Source of the DNA: Spinellus fusiger
Taxonomy: Eukaryota > Mucoromycota > Mucoromycetes > Mucorales > Phycomycetaceae
DNA: 64,000 nucleotides
Assembly: GCA_025094145.1 (NCBI GenBank)
Contig: JALLLS010000009.1
Span: forward strand, 1 to 64,000
Direction of reading: 5' to 3'
This document shows positions 36,119 to 48,178 of this stretch, in pieces. Position numbers and translations under genes: made by a program. A model generated the notes under the pieces. It was given only the letters and a program-made list of their open reading frames with translations. It made no database searches and was not told the DNA's origin. Each line of letters begins with the position of its first letter. The first letter of the stretch is position 1.

Positions 36119-36972
36119 ATAGTCCCATGCAATAAATGAGTAGACGGCAAATAAATTTTATATTTATATCTTATTTTGAGAAATAAAGGTATATTCATCA
36201 GTCTAAGATATTCATAATAAAAGGTTCATGGAATAACACAATATTTGGATTAGTTGTTCTTTAAATGATTGTCTACATCTTTATTATAAAGATATTGCTC
36301 AGTACTTTATAGCAAGGCCTTTATTTTTAATCATAGTGGAGCACTGTCTTCTTGGAAGAGCATCGTCTCCTCGAAGTCTTCTTGCAATTTGTGGAACCAG
36401 GGAAGAAAGTATTTGGCAAGTACATTGATATACTTGTCTTGATTAACTGATCTCTCCAAGAGTACAAGAGATCCTAAACCCTCACACCAAAAGCAACCTC
36501 AAACTATAACCGAACATTTGCCATACTTGTATGTTCTTTGTGTATGACACTTATCATACCTTTCACCTTTCTTCCTGAGCATTCTAGTCCCTTTATTGTT
36601 GCCCACAACTGTAAAACAATATTTTTCAGACTAGACGACGTTACTCCACTTCTCCACTGGCCAATTAGCCTTGTTTTTATACAATAGCACAGTCTTGCCC
36701 ACTGTGGTCTTTGAGAGGTCAAGATCATCAGCAATCTCTTGATAAGTAGCATATCTTTTTCACTGTCCTATGGTTTGACCTCTAATAAACATATCATGCT
36801 CTCTTCTTTTGATAGGACTGTCTTTATGTTCTTGGATAATAGCCTGCTTATTTTCATTGCCTAAGGTCATCTTTTGCATAAGTTATGAAAGAAAAGAAAA
36901 AGACCTCTATTTCATTTTGAAGAATAAAGATAGAAATTAGTTCACCGTCTACTAATTTATTGTATGGGCCTG
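36119..36972 (-). mobile_element. Short Tc1-derived element, copy 1
   Basis: Terminal inverted repeats of about 30 bp: the right end, read inward, is CAGGCCCATACAATAAATTA, and the left has AGTCCCATGCAATAAATGA, then GTAGACGGcaaat/gtgaac on each side. The body is a reverse-complement match to 55578-56430. It includes a broken transposase (KRLLMILTSQRPQWARL in one frame; EKYCFTVVGNNKGT and LPWFHKLQEDFEETMLFQED in others) that ends after the second catalytic region, so the last catalytic Glu region is missing. Confidence 0.75.
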
Positions 36973-37099
36973 TAAGTAGTCCCTGATTCATGCAGTCAAC
37001 TTCTCTACAAATCTATTATCCAAGAAGATCCAGCTACGTCATAAGACAAAGCGGCGTCACAAATAGAGTATTGGCCTGCCTCCGCTTCTCTTTCACGCC

Positions 37100-38209
37100 A
37101 TGTCTAATATAACTGCTGAATTCCGCACACTCGTACGCACAAAAGCAGCTTCTGTGCCTTATAAACCACAGAAACCGAATAAAGAAAACGATGATGAGGC
37201 GTCCTACTCTCTTTATACTAAAGAGGCTTATCGCATTTACCAACACATTAGCAGTTTGAAGCAGTTTTTGACATCTATTCGACGAGCCTACCTTGGTAGT
37301 GATGCAAGACATTCCCGCAAACAAACAGCAAAGCCAGCCCAAGGGATATCAAAAGAAGGTTCATTGTTTGCCATGTTTCCTACTGGACAGCAACTGACAG
37401 ATAAAGAAAGAGATGAGATTGACTTTCAGGCCAAACTTATTATTCGTCAGTGCATAGATCGCATCAAAGATCTTGAACAGGCAGAAGCCATGCGCCAAAA
37501 AGCAGTATCTTCTAGACCCACCAGTCGACTTGTTTCTCTGTTCTATACTGTTCTTCCTCACTCCAGTACAGAAGATATCCTTGGTATTCACAGAAGCAGC
37601 ATGACGTGGCTATTGAACAAACGCCTTGTAGAAGCATCCCAGCTACAGAAACAGCTCCAACAAGTACACTTAAAGCGTGAGTTGGAAAAGAGTGAAAATA
37701 AGCTATTCCAATCTATTGCTGTGACCACGACAACATCTACAACAACAGCAACAGCCACAGCCACACTATCAGTTATGCCTCGACAGATAGACTCCAGCTT
37801 TAAGTCTACTAAATCCACAGTAACTGATACATGGTCACCCTCAGAAACCCAGACATTAGAAACACCTCTATTTGAAGAAGAACTGTCACAAGAACAGCTG
37901 CAACTGCTGGAACAGGAGAATGCTACTATGCTTGAAAACCTCAATACCACTCTAAACCAGGTACACAGTGCTGAGAAGGCATTGATGGAGATATCCACTC
38001 TTCAATCTCAATTGGCCAACCATTTGGCTGTACAGACACTCCAGACTGAAAGACTGTACGGAGACTCAGTAGCCACCACAGAGCGTGTAGAACAAGGCAA
38101 TCTTCAGTTGATAAAGACACGCGAAAACAATCGGGGCACACGTAAATTCATGCTCATCTTCTTATTGGGTGCTAGTCTTGTGCTGTTGTTTTTAGACTGG
38201 TATTCTTAA
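37100..38209 (+). CDS. UFE1: Syntaxin-18/Ufe1-type Qa-SNARE
   Basis: A single uninterrupted exon encodes 369 residues. The N-terminus (NITAEFRTLVRTKAAS) fits the Syntaxin-18 N-terminal domain that binds the Dsl1 tether. A helical region follows (to about residue 200), then a Thr/Ala-rich linker. A SNARE heptad region lies at about residues 275-345 (ALMEISTLQSQLANHLAVQT then LQTERLYGDSVATTERVEQG), with a Gln at the likely zero layer. A C-terminal membrane anchor is KFMLIFLLGASLVLLFLDWY. Known family members act at the ER in fusion of COPI vesicles returning from the Golgi. It lies 184 bp upstream of the co-directional P5B ATPase. No intron was found, unlike its neighbours. Confidence 0.82.
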   Translation: MSNITAEFRTLVRTKAASVPYKPQKPNKENDDEASYSLYTKEAYRIYQHISSLKQFLTSIRRAYLGSDARHSRKQTAKPAQGISKEGSLFAMFPTGQQLTDKERDEIDFQAKLIIRQCIDRIKDLEQAEAMRQKAVSSRPTSRLVSLFYTVLPHSSTEDILGIHRSSMTWLLNKRLVEASQLQKQLQQVHLKRELEKSENKLFQSIAVTTTTSTTTATATATLSVMPRQIDSSFKSTKSTVTDTWSPSETQTLETPLFEEELSQEQLQLLEQENATMLENLNTTLNQVHSAEKALMEISTLQSQLANHLAVQTLQTERLYGDSVATTERVEQGNLQLIKTRENNRGTRKFMLIFLLGASLVLLFLDWYS

Positions 38210-38393
38210 TAGAGTGGCATGTGAAAAAAAGAAAAGAAGAGGAAGGGATAAAGTAGCTCGCAGTAGAAAGATCCTTGCTATTCTTATGATCACGTGTATT
38301 CATAGAATTTGGGATGCCTGTCGTTCATTAAAGAGAAAAAAAAAATATTTCCTTCCCTCATCCAGTGTATGCATCTCTTTGTATAGTACGTGA

Positions 38394-41300
38394 ATGTCGA
38401 CTCATCCCTCGACTAGAACCTATGCAGGCTACGGAGCCTCTTTACCACAAGACCTTTCTTCAGGGATGGAGACGTCTACTGCGCCAGTGAGACGGAATTC
38501 TACCGCACCACTTATGCACACACTCCCTATTGCTACAACAAGCCAAGAAATACCATTGCGCATCAAGTCGCAAAGGAAGCAAACTGTAGGATCATACTCT
38601 AGTCGTGGGAGATCTGGTCTTTATAGAAGACGATACAACATACAGGACCAAGTAACAGAAAGTGAGTCAGGCAGGAGTGATGTTGAGCTCAATACAAGCG
38701 ACGAACATGTGGGAGAAAGTGACAGCAGTGACAGCAATAGTTCTAGCAGTGAGGATGAGGATGACGACAATGACGACGACACTAAAACAAAAAGCTTCTT
38801 TAGTCCAGTGAGAGAGAGCAATCGAATAGAGAGAACATTCACCAATGAAACACGGCACCAGAAACTGCTACTGACAGAGGAGGATGTGGAAGTAGATATT
38901 GAAGGATATCGCTATAATACACTACGTTTAATTATCTATCGAGTAGCGTGTGTATTGACATTGGGACTGGTATGGATTATCTGTCGATGGGTTCCTAAAT
39001 GGAAAGTGGCATGGGTTGGGTATTCAGTAAACCTCGAAGATGCAGAATGGCTTGTATTTACTGTAAGTATCCTTCTTCATCATCATCTTTATCTTTCATC
39101 ATCTTAAAATGGTGTAGAATCAATATGGTGATCAACAAGTCATTTCACCTGTCCATAAAAGATTACAATGTACCATTGGCTCTGTGTTTTCCTTGGAGCA
39201 GATAAAAAGAGAATTGGCAGACACCTCATTAGATCAGAGTAAACATGCTAGTCTTCTTGCTATGAATAAGACATTGGAGTGGGTGACGTTGGTAGAGTAT
39301 CGCTATGTTCGTCTTGCCTTTCATCCAATTCTTCACAAATTCCTTATTGTTGGGTAAGTGACTTGGATGAAGTATGTTGACTAATATTTAGGTTCTGGAA
39401 AGATCATTCTTGGACAGTCGTGAAGGGATTGAAGTCGGGTTTAACATCAAAAAAGTGGGAGGAAAGACTGTCTGTCTTTGGTACTAATCTAATCGACATT
39501 CATGAGAAGTCCACATTGAAGCTGTTGACAGATGAGGTAGGTTACTCCACAAGAGAGAATAAATAACGGTGAATAGGTCTTGGATCCTTTCTATGTATTT
39601 CAGATTGCCAGCATTATTCTGTGGTGTATGGATGACTATTACTACTACGCTTTCTGTATTTTCATCATTAGTGCAGTCAGCGTCATTACAACTTTAATAG
39701 AGACAATACATGTAAGCTAAACATTAACAATGGACAGGGCAGTCTAAACAGTGGTACAGACAACGAAGAAAATGCGGGAAATGTCTAGATTCAAGTGCGA
39801 TGTGCGTGTATTTCGTAGTGGAGGATGTAAGTCAAGAAACAGAAACAACAACACAGCAGCGAATCTACTAATCAATACAAACTGTTTAGGGAGAACCGTG
39901 AATTCTATTGAACTTGTACCAGGAGATTTGATCAACATTAACGATCTACACACTGTGCCTTGTGATGCCATGTTGATATCTGGTGATTGTATGGTAAATG
40001 AGTCCATGTTGACGGGTGAATCTGTTCCTGTCTCCAAGGCACCTATTACCGATATTACCCTTCGTAAAGTCAATTTGTCAAATGATTCTATTCCAGCTGA
40101 AGTATCAAAGCATTTTCTGTTCATGGGCACTAAAATAATTCGTGTAAGAGAAGATGAAAATTGCACCACTGCTTCTGCTATTGTTGTTCGCACTGGGTTC
40201 AATACTGCCAAGGGTGCTTTGATTCGAAGCATGCTTTTCCCCAAGCCAACCTCTTTTACATTTTATCGTGATTCTTATCTATTTATTGGTGTACTTGCGA
40301 TCATTGGTAAGGGATGTACATAAATATATATTCTCATTACAATATAGCTGTCTTTGGATTCTTGTTATCCTCTGTCAACTTTATTCGCCTTGGTATTGAT
40401 TATGGCACAATGATGTTGCGAGCACTGGATCTTATTACTATTGTTGTTCCTCCAGCACTTCCAGCAACAATGTCCATTGGCACTAATTTTGCCATTCAAC
40501 GTCTCAAAAAGAAGGGTATCTTTTGTATCTCACCACCTAAAGTCAACATTGGAGGAAAGATTGATTGTATGTGCTTTGATAAAACGGGTACTTTGACTGA
40601 GGATGGACTTGATATTCATGGCATTCGTGCTGTAAAGACCCAGGACAATGGCATTAAAAAATTTGACGAAGAGTCCACCAGCGTCACCGACATTGAAGCC
40701 AATGAGGAATGCAATAATTCAACAGCTTCTAGAATCTTTCGCACCATGACAACTTGCCATTCACTCAAAATTGTAGAAGGGGAGTTGTTAGGAGATCCAC
40801 TTGACTTGAAGATGTTTGAGTTTACACAATGGGAACTAGAAGAGAGTGAAGGAGTTTCTTCACTAGGACTAAAGCCAAGAAACGAGTTTAGCACATCTCA
40901 GGCTAAGAAGATTGCGAAAATTGGTATTATGCCGACAGTTGTACGACCACCTGGTGGAAGGCATGATTTACACCTTTCTCCTGACTCTTTGAACAAGCCT
41001 CCCATTGAATTTGGCATTATTCATTCATTTGAATTTGTGTCTGCCTTGCGTCGAATGAGTGTTATTGTTAGACAGTTAGCCGGCCCTTCTATGGAAGTAT
41101 TTGTGAAAGGTGCCCCTGAAGTGATGGTAGATATTTGTCGACCAGAAACAAGTAAGATATAAAAACAAAATTAATAGAAAAAACATCTAACAATAAACTA
41201 TATAGTGCCTGCTGATTTTCAGGAGAGGCTTTACTGGTATACACATCGTGGCTATCGTGTTATTGCTTGTGCATCGCGTGAATTAAAGGATATCAAATGG

Positions 41301-43118
41301 CACAAATTGCATAAACTAAAAAGGTCAGAATAACATATACTAATTAAACTTTTGGTGAATGCTAATGAGTCTTCAGACAAGATGTAGAATGCAATTTGAC
41401 ATTTTTAGGCTTCATCATCTTTGAAAATAAGCTGAAACTACATACAAAAGATGCCATTACAACCTTACGCGATGCAAAGATCAGACAAATTATGTGCACA
41501 GGTAAGATTTACTAACAAAAGATATGCCTATGCTAAACATTTATAGGAGATAACGTCTTGACAGCTGTCAGTGTTTCCAGAGAATGTGGATTGGTAGACC
41601 AAGGCTCTGAAATATACATTCCAAAGTTTCTGAAAGGCTCTTCCACTGAAGCAGACTCGGAATTGGTATGGGAAAGTGTACTACATGAAGGTAATAGGTT
41701 GAGCGGAGATACACTACAGGTAAATAATGCTATCAAGGGGTATTATATTTTATTAAACACTCCTCTAGCCTCGTACACAAACATCAAGCTATTACCACCA
41801 TCCTTATGGTAGAGCCCAGGGCTACTATGTTGCAGTCACTGGAGAGGCTTTTCGTTGGATGGTGGACTATGCACCCACAGAGTTACTCTACCGCATGTTG
41901 GTAAAAGGTGCAATATATGCTCGAATGTCTCCAGATGAAAAGGCCGAGCTTGTAACAATGCTACAGAACATTGGTTACTGTGTTGGATTCTGCGGAGATG
42001 GTGCTAATGATTGTGGTGCATTGAAAGCGGGAGACATCGGTATCTCTTTGTCAGAAGCTGAGGCATCTGTTGCAGCACCTTTTACCAGTAACACGATGGA
42101 TATCAACTGTGTAATTGATGTGATAAAGTAAGTTCCAAGCTTACGCCAATGATATATACATAGCCCCTAAATCATAACTCTAGGGAAGGAAGGGCAGCAC
42201 TAGTGACAAGCTTTAGCTGTTTCAAGTACATGGCGCTTTACAGTATTATTCAATTTACTTCTGTCACACTTCTTTACGCATTTGGCAGTAATCTGGGAGA
42301 CTTTCAGTTTCTCTATATAGATCTTTTTCTTATTCTTCCCATTGCTGTTTTTAGTAAGAATAGAAGAATATTCAGAAGTGAAAGACAAAAACATACTCAT
42401 CTATTTGTTTTAGTGGGGTACACAGCTGTATGGCCACATCTGTACTATAAGCGACCTACTGCTAGTCTCGTATCGAAAAAAGTTCTTACGTCGCTAATAG
42501 GACATATAATAATTAATTCAGGATTTCAGTTTCTAATTTATTGGACTGTGCACCAGCAGGATTGGTAATATTTGTTTTGATGTGCAGTACATTTATTGAC
42601 ATAATTTCATTATAGGTATGAGGCACCTGTGTTTGATCCAGATGGTGAAAATATTATGTGTTACGAAAATACTGCTTTATTCTCTTTATCGAGTTTCCAA
42701 TACATATTGGTGGCAATTGTGTTTAGTGTCGGGCCGCCTTATCGAAAACCACTCTGGACAAATGGTAATATAATTTATGAGCAGTTCTGACAAATGAATA
42801 GGCAGGTTTATTTTGACCCTCACAGCGCTCGGTGCATTGACCACCTGGACTCTTATCTACCCACACCCTTTCCTTAAAGATCTTTTGGAGTTAGAGACAC
42901 TTCCATTGAGCTTCCGAGCTTATATTCTCTTCATAGCAGCTCTTAATTTTGCTACCAGTTACACATGCGAAAGATATTTATTTCCTAATTTGGCAGGATG
43001 GATCTCACAAAGCATACTATGGACACGACTTAAATTATTAAGACAAACAGAGTACATGCCTGTTGGAAAGGTTCATCGCAAGATTTATAAGCGAGTAAAT
43101 CAAGAAATGGAAAGCTAA
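38394..43118 (+). CDS. YPK9: P5B-type ATPase (Ypk9/ATP13A2 family)
   Basis: Fifteen exons join in one frame to 1344 residues: 38394-39062, 39118-39353, 39392-39536, 39577-39711, 39760-39826, 39890-40306, 40348-41151, 41206-41323, 41377-41501, 41547-41719, 41769-42127, 42184-42353, 42414-42564, 42616-42764 and 42802-43118. The acidic, Ser-rich cytosolic N-terminus ([14 protein letters not shown]) leads to the P5-specific membrane hairpin ([20 protein letters not shown]). Then come the actuator motif [10 protein letters not shown], the P5B signature PPALPA in the fourth membrane segment, the phosphorylation site [21 protein letters not shown], and the hinge [26 protein letters not shown] marks subfamily P5B: vacuolar/lysosomal pumps that export polyamines and affect Mn/Zn tolerance. 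The final membrane segments are complete, and all key residues are present. Confidence 0.95.
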
Positions 43119-44590
43119 ACATATTTTATGTTAGCGATTTTATTTATGATACGTAGAGTAAATAAATTGACACGTAGAATACGACACTATTATATGAAGC
43201 ACTTATAAGTGTTGATCAAACCCAAGTAAACAAACTAAACTTTGTATTTACTTAAGGGCAAGTGATTACCTTTTTTTTATATATAATAATCATATAAAAA
43301 AAGAGGTATTATTTAAAATAAAAATAAAAATAAAAATAAAAATAAAAATAAAAAATAAAAAACAGTGAGATAATTAATAGACTTTCCTCGAATAAACCTA
43401 TGCTTCATCTATCTATACTATCCTACATAAATGAGGAAACATGAGGTTTGTCTCCTTGCAGTCCTTATAAAGCGCCTTAAATTTTTCATGGTAACTTTCT
43501 CCTGTAGTTCTTTCCTCATGCCAAATCAGCCATTTTTATATGTTTGAAGTTTTTATACAAATGATGAAGGGATATGCAGAGGAAATATTATAATTTTAAG
43601 CTTTCCATAATTGTTTGGAAGTTAATATGTTTTGACTATCTAAAGCCAATCAACTCCCTGACTATGATATAGATCATTCATAACTTGCATTTCTTATTAA
43701 GCTGAAACGCTTATAATTATCTTATAAGCCATAATACACAGGAGTCTAGGTCTAACCTTTTATTGTGCTATACATTTCCTATTATATAAGTGATATAGCT
43801 TAAAAATTTGGCGATGAATGCAATGTACATGTGATTTTTTGCTTGTGTAGTACGCTTTGATCACTGATAAATGCAAGAATTATAATGAATTTTAGATACG
43901 TAAGTAGAAACTTTTTTGTTTGATCTCAACACAAGAGAGACCTAATTTGAGCACGCACCCCTTTCTTCTCAGACCTTCTCCTTCATCTTTCTTTTCTCTC
44001 ACAGGTTTTCTCTCACTTATTATTCTCCGTCTACATGTCTCATCATCAGTCAGTTTGTTTATTTGTTCATTTATTATTATTATTTTCCTTCTTGAAAGGA
44101 AGTGAGATAAGAAAGCTGCTTTATCTTTGGCCTGTGGCTATTATTATATCCCCATCATTTGTAGCTAACCACTTTTACACCAGCTACTTAAACTAGAATT
44201 AAAATCTATATATAGTATAAGTAGGATTAGATACCATACTGGTTAAAATAAAGTACGTCTCTCCATACAAGCTTGCATAAACCTGCCCTTGATAATTATA
44301 TAAACGGCTAAGGTAACATAAAATAAATGCATTTTTTAGTAAATGCTACCAGATCAATAGGATATATATATATAGAGTATAATGTATACAGCCTTTTTCT
44401 TGTACTTTTTTTTTCTTGATCTCAATCTTCCTACCCTATTTACTATTTTACCCAATCCAAGTCTTTGACTTCCTGTTGATAGTATAGCATCCTATAATAT
44501 TTACATTTTTTGTATAAGACACTTACAATATCTACAATAATATCCTATTGCCAAATCAAATCTGTATCTAACAATAACATAGATATAAAC
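43119..44590. other. Intergenic region before the HSF gene
   Basis: AT-rich sequence with an AAAAT repeat and short hydrophobic ORFs only (43920-44105). No conserved gene is seen. Confidence 0.45.
43315..43362. repeat. AAAAT-type pentamer/hexamer tandem repeat
   Basis: Seven to eight units of AAAATA/AAATA lie about 200 bp past the stop codon of the P5B ATPase. Confidence 0.9.
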
Positions 44591-46403
44591 ATGAATACCA
44601 TTTCAACAACTACAATACAAGGCAGCCCAATAACACCCCCACCTTCTTACTGGTCTACAATAGACCCATACATTAAAAACTTCAGACAAATTCCTCAAAG
44701 TCAAACATTAAGCATTAACGAACGCGGGGTTGCTGGATTTGTGGCAAAATTATACCAGTAAGTATTGTCATTTCTATTTAGAAAATAAAGGCAATATTTA
44801 TAACTAATAAATAATTGTAGAAGTTTGGAAATGCCAGAAAATGAAGACAAATATGCACGATGGTGTACTCATAACGGTGTGGACATGTTCATAATCGAAT
44901 ATATATCAAGTAAGTTATTGAAGATAGTGGTACTTACTTTACTGTGATTTTCTCTAACCATATCTACATAGAGTTCACAGAGAAAGTATTACCCAAACTA
45001 TTTAAACACTGTAAATTTGCAACCTTTGTGCGACAACTCAATGTAATTATTTTTTTGATTGTGAAAAATATTGTGCTCTTAATTAAATTTTATTTTAGAT
45101 CTACGGCTTTCAAAGAGATACAGATGCTAGAAAGTCAAAAGATAGTAAAGATAAAGAGACCTGCCGATGGTATCACCCTTACTTTCGCCCTGGCAGATAT
45201 GACCTATTCTATCTCATTCGCCGCAAAACTCCTCGTTATTCTCGAAGAAAGAGAGTAAAGACAATAGACGATGTAGAATCAAGTTTAAATATAGAATCTG
45301 AAGATTCAGAGATCGAGACCGGTTTTAAACATATTAGTAGCACTGGATATACAGGGAAAGATGAACCTATGCTGCAGGTGAAAATAGGCTCATCATTAGA
45401 CAGCACAATAAAAGCAACCGCGACGCTAAAACACCAAGATTCTGTCAATCTCCCAGTTTATTCAGAATCATTTGATCATTCAATACCTCGAAGCCATTAT
45501 TTAAAAAGTATCCCAGAACATATAAATGAATGTAGCATGAACTTAGATCATAAACCACTGGCACAAGTTCAACAAAATCCTATGGAGCCAAAGAATTATA
45601 TTGTAGATCGAGAGATTCAACTTCATAAACAGATTGCAGATCAAAAAAGAAACTATGAAATTATGCAGCAGTATTTTTCCATGCAAATGCAGAATGCACA
45701 TAAACATTTAGAATTCCATAAAAAAATAATAGAGGAACTTCACGAAACTATTCACTCCATGAAAAAAAAACAAGAGCAAACGATAGGATATCAAGGTGCT
45801 GAAGAAACATCCTCCATGTTAGCTGATCATTCTTCTCCGTGCAATTATGATGAAAGCATATTTGAAGAAGGCTTTGTAAACACCAGACTGAATACAACTC
45901 ATTACCCCAACCATCCCTTGAATGCAAATAGTTACCAACCAATAGTGTATCCACTTTATATGAGCCCAGAGCCTTTATCAGCATGTGAACAAGAGTTTAG
46001 CCTTACCCCAATGGATGCATCCATCGCTAAGACACCATGTAAAACCCTAATGCCATTTTATAATACATATGCTTTACCAAATTCTAATTACACGACATTT
46101 TCACAACAAGAACAGTTATTCCCCGAGTCCTTATGTGTACAAATACCACAGCAAGAGTGTTCTGTATCTAATCAAGAAATTTCATCCTCTGATATACACA
46201 CAGATATACAAGCTGATGTCTCTCCTTTATATCATACACAGATTTTATGGCCGACCGAGTCCCACAACTACTCGGTTAATGATTTCTCTAAAATTCTTGC
46301 TACTGAGACTATGGAGACTCTTTCTTGCTCCAGTACTAATTCATCTTTAAGCCTTGAGAATTTTGTAGGATTAGACACAAATTCAGTTAACTTAAAAAAG
46401 TGA
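44591..46403 (+). CDS. HSF-type DNA-binding transcription regulator
   Basis: Exons 44591-44757, 44821-44909, 44972-45042 and 45099-46403 join to 543 residues. The winged-helix HSF domain occupies about residues 45-150: GVAGFVAKLYQSLEMPEN, the Trp-containing strand KYARWCTHNGVDMFIIEYIS, then FTEKVLPKLFKHCKFATFVR, QLNIYGFQRDTDARKSKDSK and a CRWYHPYFRPGRYDLFYLIR wing/strand. The recognition-helix core FATFVRQLNIYGF is almost identical to that of fungal HSF/Skn7/Sfl1 proteins. A coiled coil follows at about residues 285-345 (KQIADQKRNYEIMQQYFSMQ onward), fit for trimerisation. The C-terminal ~170 residues are Ser/Thr/Pro-rich and acidic, plausible for activation. No response-regulator domain is present, so it is not Skn7. 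Hsf1 versus Sfl1-like function is undecided. The ATG at 44591 was taken because 44510-44590 lacks conservation. Confidence 0.85.
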
Positions 46404-46725
46404 TATGTTTCTTATTGTTTATTTTTGTGATTTTTCTTATTAAAGCTTGTGAATACACTGTCTGCACATAGTGTTTGCTTACTTTTGACTTATATTTATG
46501 TAAATTTATGTAGTTTTTTTTTTAAAGAATAAGCTTGGGAATTGTTAATGATAAACCTTTCTAATATCCCTTAAACACAGGCATAAACAATTCATGAAAT
46601 CTTATATTTTTCTGAAGTTATTCTTACTCCAAATTTGGGCAAGAATATTTTTCAAAAGCAAATAGATATTATGTGAAAAAAGTCTCAACAATAATTTTAT
46701 ATAATCTACACACGAGGATTAAGTA
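46404..46725. other. Short intergenic gap
   Basis: 3' flank of the HSF gene. No feature seen. Confidence 0.4.
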
Positions 46726-48060
46726 CACACCAGGAGATTTTTGGGATATATAAGGAAGTATCTTGAGAATAAAATCGTAATTTTTTTATGATTGGCTAAT
46801 ATGTTTGAAAAGAACCTTTTCACTGTCTGTCTGTTTTAGCATTGACTATTGGCTATGCAATTAAACACTATAGAGTTGGATAAAAGGAAGAAGTAAACCT
46901 GACATTGCAAATCAATCACTGCATTTATTGTTTAACATGTGCTATCCATAAGCCCATACTTTTTGCAGTATGACACTGCTTGGGAAATATTTATTGTAGG
47001 ACTCACACGGAATTAACTCTAGTGATCATTGTCCATAAAATAGAACCAAACTCACTTGTGCTAAGAGCATTATAGACATTTATTGACTCGATATTCATAA
47101 CCACCTCAGTAACTATGTTATTGTAACTGGTATTAGCAATAGTAATTAATGATAACAAAGCATTGTTTCTAATACTGGACTTTAGATCCAAGGCAAATAG
47201 AGTGTGAATTGTTTGACTTAAAAATCTAACTTATGAATTGTGACTTAATTATAGGAAAGTAAAGGCTAAAGTGATACCTCACCAGAATGAAAATATTTTC
47301 TATTCTCTGGTCTGTTATTATTCTGTTATTTCTCACACTGTTCATACAACTTAACGCCTAAGTACTTGTCAATATGAGCATAACTGAGCAAGGTAATGTG
47401 CCTTTATTAACAAAGAGAAACAATAGAAGGAGGTGATAGACACTACCAAGAACTATTCTAGTGATAAAAAGGTAAATAGTGTCTTCAGTTAGGATGGAGC
47501 TCATTTTATTTCACAAGACATAGTACTGAATCTTCTACTAATAGATGATATATGACTCATTATTCTCAAAACAAGTATTAAGTACAAGGTAAGCACAGTA
47601 TCTCTCTTGATTGAATTATTACTAATACACTCTTCTGTTATTAGGCAAGTTAAGACTATTTCTCAAGTCAGTCTCAGGTGGTCTTCTTCCTTCTATACTG
47701 TCTAAGGTGTCTAGGCTGTCTAGGGTATACTCCTGAGCATGGTTTTCTATATCCTAAGAACAAAGTATAAGGCTTTTAGGGTGTAAATTCTATTGCTGTG
47801 AAGGAATAAACCTAGAACAGCAGTAGCTATAGTAATAGTATATTATTAGCTATATTATTATAATAAACAATTTTATTCATAAACAATATATTCTATTAAT
47901 AATACAATTTGATATTGAGTTATCCAACAAAAGGAAATAATAATCTAGATACTTGCAAACCTTTGATTTTAAACACAGTTCCATAAAAGGGCAAAATTTG
48001 GGACCCTCGTAAAAAGAAGGAGGTATCACCGCTTAAAGGCCAGAAAAATCTCCTGGTGTG
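46726..48060. mobile_element. TIR element, CACACCAGGAG family, short copy
   Basis: Left end CACACCAGGAGATTTTTGGG and right end AAAAATCTCCTGGTGTG form a terminal inverted repeat of about 17 bp, each flanked by TA (46724-46725, 48061-48062). The internal sequence matches 24145-25057 in two blocks, with an extra segment near 47500-47815 in this copy. No ORF of useful length is present, so it is probably non-autonomous. Confidence 0.7.
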
Positions 48061-48178
48061 TAGGCTAAAAGAAATAATCAAGTTTATTTAGCCCATGAAA
48101 AATATGAAACACTCTTACTCTTCATGGGCATACTAAAAAATAAAGTTAAGACAGCTATGTTTATTCTAAGGTTGTGTA

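Noticed and set aside
39712..39827. Apparent phase break in the P5B ATPase after the IETIH segment
   Set aside because: Using the acceptor at 39758-39759 (TACAG) keeps phase and gives a family-like [12 protein letters not shown] junction. The whole 15-exon model is divisible by three.
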